Source of the DNA: Rhizophagus sp. LPA8_4_AMF
Taxonomy: Eukaryota > Glomeromycota > Glomeromycetes > Glomerales > Glomeraceae
DNA length: 64,000 bases
Assembly: GCA_021464525.1 (NCBI GenBank)
Contig: JADRCO010000009.1
Location: 1-64,000, forward strand
Direction: 5' to 3'
The position numbers and the translations under genes were made by a program. The notes under the pieces were generated by a model. It made no database searches. It had not been told where the DNA came from and worked only from the letters and a program-made list of their open reading frames with translations. Below, piece by piece: positions 10,178 to 22,026 of this stretch (position 1 is the stretch's first letter; each line of letters opens with the position of its first letter).

Positions 10178-10244
10178 AGAAAAAATTTTATCAGCCAATA
10201 TTCTGGAGCTATCATGTGATATTGACTGATAAAAAAATACATAT

Positions 10245-10903
10245 TCTTTTTTGCCGAAACTCAATTAAAATTATATTCTTATATACAAACTGTTCATACC
10301 TATATCATATCACAGAGTTTATGACACACTGAATCCTAATATCCTATCTGCTATCTCACATATGTATCATAATTTATTAAGAGCGTCCTTATCCTAGAAC
10401 CTTGGTCCAGACCCCGCCTAGACCTCTTAAATTTGATTGGTTTATAATAGGCCTGTTTGTTCTGATTTTTGATCGGTTTTGAGTCGATAAATATTGGCTG
10501 ACTGGATTGTGTAACTCGATCAGTGACCCGATTTTTCAGACCTAAAAAAAAAGTGGTTTTTTTTATCGCATTTCAAAAGGAGTAAAATCAACAAAAACAT
10601 GAATTTATTGGATGGAAGTAGAAATTTTTTGTGGATTTTGCGATCAAAAACCCAAACATTCGATTTTATCTGTCATTAAAATTTATTGGATAAAAATTAT
10701 TTTTTGCGTAACATTTAAAAACATTTACTGTAAACTTGAAAAAGAAATTTTTTTCTATAAATTAAATAAAATATTAACTATATGTAAAAATAAAGATATA
10801 AAATTAAACTATATACATACAATTTACAGTAAATTAGTTATATCTAATTTAAAATTAAAATATATATTATTAAATATTTAGTTATATTATAAACTATTTA
10901 AAT
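10245..10903. other. Spacer between the Uma2-like gene and the histidine kinase
   Basis: A+T-rich. Open frames at 10108-10332 and 10612-10881 are lysine/isoleucine-rich, as expected by chance at this composition. Nothing further seen. Confidence 0.5.
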
Positions 10904-13900
10904 TTAATTATCATCTCCAAGCCATTGAATCAACTTATCTTTAAGTTGTCCAATTTTTAATGGCTTTGTTAAATAATCATTCATCCCTGATTCAAGACAC
11001 CTCTCCTTCGTTTCTTGAATAGCGGATGCTGTTAAAGCAATTATAGGAACATTGGAAATTGGTAATGGCATATTTCTTATAGCTTTTGATGCATCAAATC
11101 CTGACATAATGGGCTAATAAAAGAAAAATATTATAAAAATCAATGTATAATTGGAATAAATGTTAAATATAATATAACTTACCATAGCACAATCCATTAA
11201 TATTAAAGAAATTTTTGTTGGAATTTCTTTTGCTAAAGACAATGATAAATTCGAGGATTCCCCAATTATATCACTATATTCTGCTTGTATCAAATTAACA
11301 GCTTCTTGTCCATTTGTTGCTGATAAGGATGGGTACCCAAGTTTTTTAAGTTGGTGTTGAACAACCTATAAAAAGTTAAATGATTATAATTAAATAATAC
11401 TTATAACGTTCACAAATAAAAAAATTATTGTAAATAAATACCTTTAGATTGATAGGATTATCCTCCTAATTAAATAAAATAATGTTAAAATGCTATTATA
11501 ATCTTTACTGTGGAAAAAGAAAATAAAAAAAAGATATGTGATACGTACTACACATAAAATACGGTTTGATTTTGAAATAGGATGTGATCTAGAACCAATT
11601 TGATTATTATCTTCTCCTCTAGGTTCCATTCTTTTTAAAGCTATCCATTTTGTAAGTTCTGAACTAAAAGATACTGTTCTTTTCAACTTATCTCTACTAG
11701 ATGTTTGTGATATTTTGTCTTCATCGACAATCATTTCATTATTAACTTTTGGCGATTGCCTCATAATTGTTAATTTTTTCTCTACTGGTAATGATGATAA
11801 AGGTCGATTGTAATTGTAATATTTTTCAACCCTTATATCTGCTAAGGATTTAGCAGAACTATAATCACGTTTATCATTGTTTGGTGCAGATGAGGATGAT
11901 CTAAATATTCTGCTATTATGTAAACAATCCAATAACCTCTTTTGCATTATTGGTTTACATAATGCTACAATTGGTCCTCCAATGTCTTTCATTAGTTTCT
12001 GTCCTAAAGCACGTCCGTTTGCAGACCAATACACCATAAGTGTTATGCAAAGATGATTTTTTCCGCAAATAACTCTTAATTCTTCAGAAGCTTTTTTAAC
12101 TTCCTGTACATTGTCTTCATGAACATTGAAGAATGCAATGTCATATAATGGTTCATTATGAGTTTCACGCCAAACCTTTGCTGTTGTAACTCCTTCACTG
12201 AAGGAATCAAATGAATCAATTCTCTCTACACTTGATCCAATCAATTTAACTAGAGCATTTCTAGCTGTCTCAACGGAATCAACCACTAATACGCGTTTTA
12301 ATCTTACAGTAGTGGGTAAATTTAATCCAGCGGTAGGTGGAATCTGTGAGATAGATGTAATGGGTATAGCAGACCAAGATAAAGGTTCTACAATCCTTTT
12401 TTTTTAAAAAAAAAAAATATTTATATATAAATATATATGTTAAATGGAATTAATCAAAATATTTAAATTAATTATAAAATGAATACCAAGTAAACCAGAA
12501 TCGGCTTCCTTTTCCTAATTCACTTTGAACATCCATTTCGCCTCCATTAATCCGTACAAGATGTTTACATATTGAGAGACCTAACCCTGTACCATCTTGA
12601 CGTCTTGTCATTGAAGCATCTCCCTGAGAAAAACTTTCCCAAATAATTTTCGTAAATTTGGGATCAATACTAAATGATTAAAAGATAAAAAAATTAGAAT
12701 AAATATAAATGATTTATTGGAAAACACAAGTTAAATTTCTTTAAGTACCCAATGCCGGTATCAATTATTTCAACAAATAATGTCGAGTTTTTCCCTGTAG
12801 TATTATCGTCCTTCATTGTAACCTTGAGACAAACTTCCCCTTTGTCAGTAAATTTAAGACTATAATGATGTTAAAAAAGTTTTTTTTCGTACATCAAATA
12901 ATTAGACAATTAATGATATGAAAAATAGTATTCAGAATTGATTATAAAATCGATAGAATATCAATTAGCCCGTGGAGTGTAATAATACTTACGAATTAGA
13001 CAACAAATTCATTAAAATTTGTTGCAGCCTAGATAAATAAAATAAATAATTTTAAATTACGTAAATCACGTAATAAATAAATAAAAATATTAATTCTTTT
13101 ACCTCTCAGGATCTGATTTTATAAATTTTGGCAGAGAAGTTGGTTCGCAACATAAAATTAACTCAATATTTTTGGTGCCAGCCTTTTCACCAAAAAGTTC
13201 TATAGTTTTTTCCAGCATGTCAAATAAGTCAAATGTTCTATTCAATAGAACGACTTTATTCGCTTCTAATTTTGCTGCATCCAAAATATCGTTCACAACT
13301 GCTAATACTACATCAGATGCTCTCGTCATGATTTGTACCATATCCTTTTGATCCTCTGAAAGTTGAGAATCTTCGAATGCTGATAAAACTCCTATAATTG
13401 CTCCTAATGGTGTTCTCAATTCTACGATATTAAAACATTATAAAATAATTAGAATATTTTTATCAAAACAATAAATAATATAAACAACACCAACCATGAG
13501 AAGTATTAGCCAAAATTTGACTTTTGGCTTCATTTGCAGCCTTCATCGCTTCCATTTGCGCTTCTTTCTTTAATTTTTCCTCTAAAAGTATAGAGTGAGT
13601 GATGGCTAAACTAATTTGATTCGATATTTGTTGCAAGAAGCTTTTTTCGCTGTCTAACCAAGTATTATTTGGAGGTCTATTCGCAACTACCCATCCCCAT
13701 GTTTTTGAATCGATTTTAATGGGAAGGGCAATTAATGAAACTAAACTTTGGACAGCCAATAAATAATAATTTGGAAATATTACAACTTCAATTTCTTTAT
13801 CATCATTAAAGGTTTCATTTACTACTTCAAAGCTATTTTGATCTTTTTCAGTTTGATTATTTTGAAAACTTTCCTTAATTGGAAAATAGACCAACTTTCC

Positions 13901-16900
13901 TTGTAGGTTTGGTTCACTTTGGTCTATTGATGAAAATGCCATTATTCTTGAATCTTCATTCTCTACGGCAACAATAAAAAATCTATTACATGGTAAGACA
14001 TTATGAATTTCTTGAACAGCTGTTGAAAGGGTTTCTTGAATATTTAACCCTGATCGAATCTTACTACTTATCGAGAACAATAATTGTTTTGTTTCCGAAT
14101 GTCGTTTTTGTTGTAAGAATAGTTGTTGCCGAAGGTAAGAAAGTTTAATATTGACCCGTATTCGGGCAATCAATTCCCTAGCACTGAACGGCTTAATTAA
14201 ATAGTCGTCAGCCCCTTGTTCTAATCCTATTTAAGAAAATGTATTGACTATTTAATAAACTAAAAATTTGTTTTTTTAAAACCTTAAAAATGAATACCTT
14301 CAATGCTGGCTTCTTCTCCAGCTTTAGCGGATAACAAAATTACTGGAATCAATTGAGTTGATTGATTATTCCTCAATGATTTTAATAAATCATACCCATT
14401 CATGTTAGGCATCATAACATCTAAATAAAGGAAGATAATAATATGTTAATTTGTATCATTAATTAAGATGGTTAAATAAATAGAATCCTTACCACTTAAA
14501 ATTAAGTCTGGTTGCTTATCAAGTTTTCTTAAGGTTCTCAAAGCATCAAGACCATCACAGGCACAACAAACATCAAACTCTTTACTCAATAGCCCAAATA
14601 TATAATTTCTAGAATTAAAAATAATTTCAATTTAAATTTAATCTCGCAATTTTTGTAAAAAACTTTATGTCTACCTCATATCAGTATTATCATCCACGAT
14701 AAGCACTCTATAGTTTTCACTAAAAGTCAAAGGATTATCTTCCAATAAAGACGGAATAGTGTGACTTTCAGTAGTTAATGGAAACTTTATAGTTAAGTCG
14801 TTTAAATTATCAATGTCTTTATAATCAGACTTTTCAATTCCGTTTTTTTGAATCCATTGTGCTGATTCTTCCAGAAATAGATCACGATTTGAATATAATT
14901 TCTCTCCATGAACATGCTCTTTAGCGTTGTACTCATCATCAAAGTATACTTGATCCGGTGGCAAATGTTCCCATCCAGTTGGTAACCGAACTTTAAATAT
15001 AGAACCTTTATCAACAACAGAGACTACAGATATATCGCCACCGTGACGATTAACCATTTCTTTTACGAGAGCAAGACCTATTCCGGTCCCTTCATAACTA
15101 CGTGATTGACGTGATTCAACGCGATAAAAGCGATTAAATAAATTAGGAATATGACCATCTGGTATACCAACACCTAAAATTTCAAAATGTGTAAATATAT
15201 GCTATGTCAGGAATATTACGCAAATTTAAAACCAAGAACTAGATTAAAAATAATTAAATCACCAGTGTCAACAACTTCAAGTACGATAAATTCTTTATCA
15301 TCGTTATCGTTTTCGGAATATAACCGAACAGTAACACTTCCAGTCCAAGTGTGTTTGAAAGCATTCGAACCTGTAAAAAATAAATGAATAAATAAAGATG
15401 ATAAAGTATTTAAGATCAACGTAAAATTTTTTATACTTACATAGGTTAAATAATATTTTTTCATACATATTCTGGTCTATAAAAACTTTTTTGGCTAATT
15501 TTAATTCTTTTTGGACGTCAATGACGTATTTTAATTCAAATGATTTAGCCATACTCTCAAAACTTGATGCAAGTTCTGCGGTTAACTTTGCTATTTCGGT
15601 TTCGTGAAATTGTGCTTCTATGCTATCAGCTTCAATCCGAGAAAACTAATTCAAAAATAAATTGCATGTTTGATACTCGGCTTTAAATAGAAAAAAAATA
15701 ATAATAATAATAAGCTAAAAATAAAGGTATTTACTTGTAGCAAAGTATTAACAAGTTTAAGTAATCTACGAGCATTACGCTTTATCATTTGAAGATGTAA
15801 TAAAACAGGTGAATTATCTGTACAACACGCTATTGCATCTTCTAATGGTGAAAGCATCAAAGTTAGAGGAGCTATAATATAAAAAATGTAAAATTAGTAT
15901 AATTAATTAAAATACATGCATAATAAGAAAGAAAAAACTTACTTCTTAATTCATGACTTATGTTTTGGAAAAAATTAATTTTCTGTTTATTAAGATCTGC
16001 GAGCATTTTTGCATGCTTCCTTTCTCCTTCTCTTAATCTCCCTTGTGTTAAACTTGTACTTACATGACTTACAGCAAGCTAATATTATTTACCATAGAAT
16101 TAATCAGTTATTAGGTGATGACTTTAAAATACCACAAAATTTTAATTACCCGTAAAAACTCCATGTAATCTCTATCAAGTGCTTTTCTTGAATTAAGTCC
16201 GCAGATCATTATGGCTGTTGTATTAGTTTCTCCAGAAAATGAAGATAGTACCGGTAAGAGTATTGCCTTGGAACCATCTTTAAGCGTTACAACGACATGA
16301 GAATTTCTTGTAATAACTTCTTGTAAAGGCAAATGGGAAATATCATTACTATTTTCCTCATTTAGAGAATTATTTTTGTCCATTACTATATTGCCATCAT
16401 AGATAATTTCATCGGTAAATTCTTCTAACAAAAAATCTGGCAATGTTCTTTTTGAGGTTCCATTAACAAAAGCTAATTCTTCAATTTCATCATCTCCTTT
16501 AATTGTCACTAACAACTCATCATAAGTTGTTGCAATTAATTTAGCTTTCTTAATATTTTTTTGGTCTGGTTTTTTTTATTGTTATTTATATTTCATTATA
16601 AATAAATAAAAATAAAATAAATAAATAAATATAAATCATGTTGTTAATAAAGAATTGAATATGAGAAGTATTCGGTCACTTACGATTATCATCTTCTAAA
16701 AGATAAAACAAAGCGAATGGTATATCATCATTATTATCATGTAATACTAATGAAACCAAATGACAGGCATTTTCGATTGATTTTGCACCTAGAAAAAATG
16801 ATCCGTATGTACATACTTTTTTAATTACATAATATTATAATATTCTGATATAATGAACGCGATCGGATAAATAAATACCTGGAGTTCTATTCCCTAAATC

Positions 16901-17783
16901 TTCAAGAGTTTTTAATCTTCTAACTGCTAATACCCTTTGCGTTGTTTCTTGAACAGCGTTAAAAACTCCCGTAATAGTTCCATCTTCCTTAAATACTGGA
17001 CTAAGAGTAAATGAAAAATAACATTCTTCAACATAACCATCACGATGCAATAAAAGCATCATATCATCTTGGAATGAACCTTTTCCAGTTAAATTTACTC
17101 TAATTATAAAGGACAAATTGAAAAATGAATGATAAGAATAGAAAATAAAATCGATAGACGCAAAAATTTTAATGATTGTCTTACTCTTCAAATATAGGTC
17201 CCATGACATCATACGTCTCAGACCATACTTCCTTAAAGGAACGACCCATTGCTATATAATGAACCAATTAAGTAACGAATTTTTTTATTTAACAATTTTA
17301 TAGTATCTTTAAATACCTTGCGGATGTTTCGTTTTTAATATGGGTCGATACACTATACGTATTTAAAATAAAATTAGTATGATACAGACATGTGGACATA
17401 TGATATTTCTGCTTTAATATCACTCACTTTGATTATATATCATCCTTAATTCGGGCCCATAGAAAATGGCAATCGGAAAAACTGAATGTAAACATAGGTC
17501 CTGTGATTAATTTATCAAGAATTAAAATTAAAAATTAGCAAAATTTTTTCTTCATTTTTTTTCATTTATAATTTTTTACGTGTCAATCTTAGACAAATTT
17601 GAAAATCTTGACAATCTTGATATCACATGATTTCGCATCTAAAATTCATACCACGATAGTTTTCAAAGAGGGTGCCCACGTTGACCTATCTCCAAGTGGA
17701 GTTGTTGACCAGTCAAACGAACAGACTAGGTCAGCAACTGGAGTTTCATCGGCATAGGGGCTTTCTTTTCCCAGTACTGACAT
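10904..17783 (-). CDS. Double hybrid histidine kinase (PAS-HK-REC-GAF-HK-pseudoREC-REC), 1672 aa
   Basis: Twenty-three exons keep frame from ATG 17783 to the stop at 10904; the first is 17652-17783, the last 10904-11113. In order: [10 protein letters not shown]-terminus with PAS/PAC (about 22-180); a GAF-like segment; HisKA with NISHELRTP (His392); ATPase with NLCSNAFKH, DTGVGIP (544-550), GTGIGLAL; receiver with VDDN, LSDVMMP (Asp751), Lys803; GAF (about 840-1010); a second HisKA with TSHELRTP (His1035); ATPase with [26 protein letters not shown]; a receiver-like domain where the phospho-Asp is Asn (FFNVHED, Asn1342); and a C-terminal receiver with VEDN and LMDCAMP (Asp1600). No membrane segment, so probably a soluble sensor feeding a His-Asp relay. 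Two-kinase proteins are known in some fungi as dual histidine kinases. Exon 21 is only 24 nt. An upstream exon beyond 17783 cannot be excluded. Confidence 0.92.
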
Positions 17784-20700
17784 ATATGCTATTTAAAAAT
17801 CAATCAATATATTTTATAATCAATATTTTTTTTTATTTTTTATTATATAGTTGATTTATCGTGTCGATAATAAAAAAAAAAGAAAGAAAATATATCAAAA
17901 AATATTTTTTTTATTTAAATATATAAATTTAAAATATCATCATATTATAAACAAACACAAATTATTAATTACTAATATTACTATTAATATAATGGGTTAA
18001 TAATTATGTTACGTAAAAATTTAAAGATCATATTAATTAAGAAAGAATAAACTTGGCATGGATGAGATGTCTACATTAAAACAAACAAACATAAAATTTA
18101 CCTGACCACATAGTTGACCATTTCCATCCTTCCTTCATGTTTAAATAAATGAGTGAGTGTTACCTTAAAAGGTTTTTTAATAAATATTTATTATAAAAAA
18201 AAAACGACAAATTTGATGTTTTTTCTTTTTTTGTATTCTTGTTTCAAGATATCAAAGAAAATGTTCGAAAAAAGTAGACCAGACCGTTCCAGACCCGAAT
18301 GAGTATCCCTTTATGTAAATTCTAAAAAATATACATGTATCACTAATTATATTAAAATCATTCGGAAAAAAAAATCTAAAAATTGAAATTCGCGCATATA
18401 AAAGCATTTATGCAAAACAAGGAATTACTCAATGTTTATGTAAGCACCAAACCGAAAAAAACAATACGTAAATTTGGTGCTTGGGTTTATTCTTGATCGA
18501 TATAATAATTGGCATCGAATATTAAATGGATCTTGTGAATATTTATGGACAGCTAATTCGTGAAGATCATGTGATTAAATCTTTTTCCAATCCTCAAGCA
18601 ATTTCCAATTCTCAAAAGAAAGAGAAATCTATAAAATCAGAAAATCAGATGAAGAAAAAAAACCACCTAAAAAAAAAAAAAATTAATAAGGATATCAATT
18701 TGTTGACCTGTTTATTGAATCTAATAAATGAAAAAAGTGAAAAAAGGAAAATTTTGATAAATTTGTCCTACCTTACGAATATTTATTTGTATTATCTGTT
18801 ATAAACATATTAAATTTGCCAGCATTAAGCGTTACATATTTTAGTATTTACCCGAAATCCGAACAAGTATTTCTTCATTGTAAAAATCTCTTTTGGTAAT
18901 GAAATTACCATATATAATTTCCAATGATTTGTTAAATTAAAATGCTACCAAAACTAAAAACATAGCGCATCATCTTGTATTATTGATTATTTCAAAACAA
19001 ATATTTGCGAGTCATACGAGAAGAACCAATAATGAGCTATTCAACACGAATTTATATAGAAAGCTGGTATGAAAAATGAAAACTGCTGAATTTGTAAGGT
19101 TACATCATACAGATTTACTACCAAAACTCGAATTTCTTTCACCACAAATTATTAATTTATGGTAATATTAAATAAAATTATCTTCTATTCACTTTCTTAG
19201 AGATTGGTTGTTTCTAGTGGAATTTTTTTTATCTTATGTTATTTTATTATAATTATAGCATTACAATCAACTGCAAAGCTAATAAAACTTTTATCACAAA
19301 CAGAAGCAAACAATAGTCATCAGCCAATAAAATAATTAATAATTTATCAGCCAGTGGAATTAAAGTTAAAATAGTATAAAATAAGCTAATTATATTTTTG
19401 ATTTTAATTATTTAAATGAGTATTGCTAAATATCACTAATGGTGACGTAACACCAGTGTTGAATTTATGATGTAATGCCGGCCAGTGTTTATTCCATTTT
19501 AACTGGTCAAAAGTACATCATAATGCTGATATGGTGACAATCATCATTGCAATTTTCTTTATTAAATATTTTATATTATTAATAAGAATATATTGTATAA
19601 ATCTAATCATATAGTATATTTTTTAATCATTTGAAAATGTTGATAAATTTAGTTTTGATATAATTATATTTAGTTAAAATATTAAAATATATTTTATATT
19701 ACTAATAAATATAATTTATTATATCTTAAAAGGAGATAGATACTTACCAATGGTAAATAGCATAAATTTGATAGTTGCTTAATTTTTATGTTTATCTTAC
19801 AAATACTCAATACTTTGGTTAATAATCATGTATACCATTTCATAAAAGCATATTGAATTTTCTTAATAATCCTGAAATTTCATTTTGGTTGGTTTTTATG
19901 ATAATGTGAATACATTGATTTTTGGGTGAATCTTTTGAAAAATTCAATTTCTGTATCAATCTTCCAAAGGATCAGTTCGTCAAGATCATCAATAACAATA
20001 TGTTTTCATTTCCTCCCAAGTTTAATTTCTTAAAATCTTCAATGAAAAGTTAAAGGGAACATAAGATCCTATTGATTAAGGTTTGATCACTAATAATAAT
20101 TTTAAAATATCATTTTTCACCAGGATAAAACAATTTAAAGTCATACGGACCATATTTCAATGCGCAAAGATCATAGAATTAAAACCAGGGATTAAAAAAT
20201 TCAGTGAGGGACCTATGATTAGTCATGGTAATAATTTGACTAATGGCTTGTTAATTGTTATAATGAAATACTATAATAATAGCGGTAATTCGGTATTAGT
20301 AAAAAACTAATCAAAAGAAATGACTAATATGTTTTTCCGTTGTACAGTTGATACGCGCAGTTACTCACTAGAAATACAAACAAACTTACTTTTTAAATGA
20401 AGTTCAATAATTTATTTATTTTTTTTTTTGCCGAATAAAAAAAAGAACAAATATGATTCAAATTACTGATACAAAATATACATTTCAAATTTCTAGAATA
20501 AAATTACAACAAAAGAAAAGATGAATAAGAAAATCACAGACTTCTACAAATTATCCCAATTTTAAAAGCATAATTGTTAAAATTATTAAGATTATAAAAA
20601 AAATAATGTTAAACATCTTTTTTATAAGATGATTTATAAAAAAAAAAATTAATAATTAAAAAAAAAAGAAAAAATGATAATAAAATAATGATTATGGTGA

Positions 20701-21169
20701 TAATAAATTATAAATAATAAACTAATAATACATATAAAGAAATCTTAAAGCATAATTAAATTAGATTCGGGTAATGTAATAACGGAAATGAGGTTTATAA
20801 AACTTAATATGAAAATGGTTTTGCTTAGAGTTTTATATGGTGATAAAAAAAACTTATGGTGGTGATATGAGATAATTTGATAAGTCTTTAAAAAGGATCT
20901 TTTACGTTTTTGAAGAACTAGCATGTAATATTGTATCATTGAAAAAAACGTCTATTTAAAGGAACACGTTTCGAAGAAACTTGAATCGTAATTTCCGATC
21001 AAAAAAGGCAAAAAAAAAAAAAAATTTTTTTTTTTTTGATAATAATATAAAAAAATTGCAAAAAAAAAAAGAAAAATGTTTTTTTTGGGGGGAGGATAAG
21101 ATATATGAACAAATTGTGTCATGAATATTTACAAAGTCCATCACAAATATATACCACGAGATGAATCTT
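17784..21169. other. Long spacer with possible coding relics
   Basis: No convincing gene. A short relic near 18470-18530 reads FILDRYNNWHRILNGSCEYLW, merging into a Lys-rich low-complexity frame (18526-18804). A possible spliced relic near 19070-19330 reads MKTAEFVRLHHTDLLPKLEF then LQSTAKLIKLLSQTEANN. Neither is recognised. An imperfect inverted repeat (TTATGATGTAATG / TACATCATAATG) lies at about 19465-19535. Poly(A)/poly(T) runs cluster at 20400-20420 and 21010-21090. Confidence 0.4.
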
Positions 21170-22026
21170 TTAGAACCTTGTTCGGTTAAATGCATTACGA
21201 ATGTTGTTACCGAATTTTTTCAATTTTCTTCTCCATTTTGGTGGTTTATGTACACACCACTCAGTAAAGGTGCGATTATGAAATGGAAATGAGGAAGTTG
21301 AACGAGCAATTGGTGGTGGTGTTGTAACATTTTCTGGGCTAAATTCATTCTTAATAACATGCTTATTTTTTGGTTCGTTATCATCGGTTTCAACGTACTC
21401 TTCAACAACAACATTTGGACTTTTCTCATTTGAGAAGTCATCATCCATGACAACTTCAACTTCGAATCCTAAAGGTGTAACCCATCTTTGAGGATCTCTC
21501 CTTCTGTTAAATTCATGTAAATGCTCCTCCATTGTAACTTGAACAAACATATGCCAAAATGATTTATCACGGAATAAACAAAATGTACCAGGTTCATTGA
21601 CGGAAAATGAAAGTGGATGTAAAGAAATTTGTTCTTCAGCTGTAATTCGACCTTGATTGTATTCAAGTAATGTAATTGATATTATTTGTGGTCTGTGACG
21701 TTTTGAATTAGTAGCGTATACTCGCATTGGTTTTGTTGTTTTGACAGGTTCGAAAAACGCTCGGTATGTATTTGGATCATATGATGTCATTTTATATTCG
21801 AATTTTGATAATATTCGTCCTATAAATTAATAAAATAAATTATTAGAATTAAAATTTTCGTTCATTTTTTACCCATTAAAAATATATATATATATATGTT
21901 ATAAGTATATTTACCTTGTTCAATAACTATAGAAACCATCCATTTATCAGTTCCAGCATGTTTTTTAAATTCATCATCATAAACCATGTTTGATTTACCC
22001 TTAGGGTTTTGAGGACTGACCTGCAT
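21170..22026 (-). CDS. Unrecognised 253-aa protein with a basic C-terminus
   Basis: Two exons, 21915-22026 and 21170-21819, join across a 95-bp GT-AG intron (…VIEQ-GRILSKFEYKMTSYDP). The N-terminal part (about 25-160) looks like a compact beta-rich domain (KWMVSIVIEQGRILSKFEY, MRVYATNSKRHRPQIISITL, FCLFRDKSFWHMFVQVTMEE). An acidic linker follows (about 165-195), then a Ser/Pro stretch and a strongly basic tail (KPPKWRRKLKKFGNNIRNAF). No signal peptide or membrane segment. I do not recognise the family; it may be lineage-specific. It stands alone, more than 2 kb from other genes upstream and downstream. The gene is well supported by codon pattern and clean splicing; its function is unknown. 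Confidence 0.7.

Noticed and set aside
18526-18804. 92-codon Lys-rich frame
   Set aside because: Low-complexity A-rich sequence; only the first 20-30 codons look like a relic.
20990-21090. Dense poly(A)/poly(T) cluster as a possible structured RNA or terminator
   Set aside because: Homopolymer runs are common in all spacers here; no specific fold or signal is visible.
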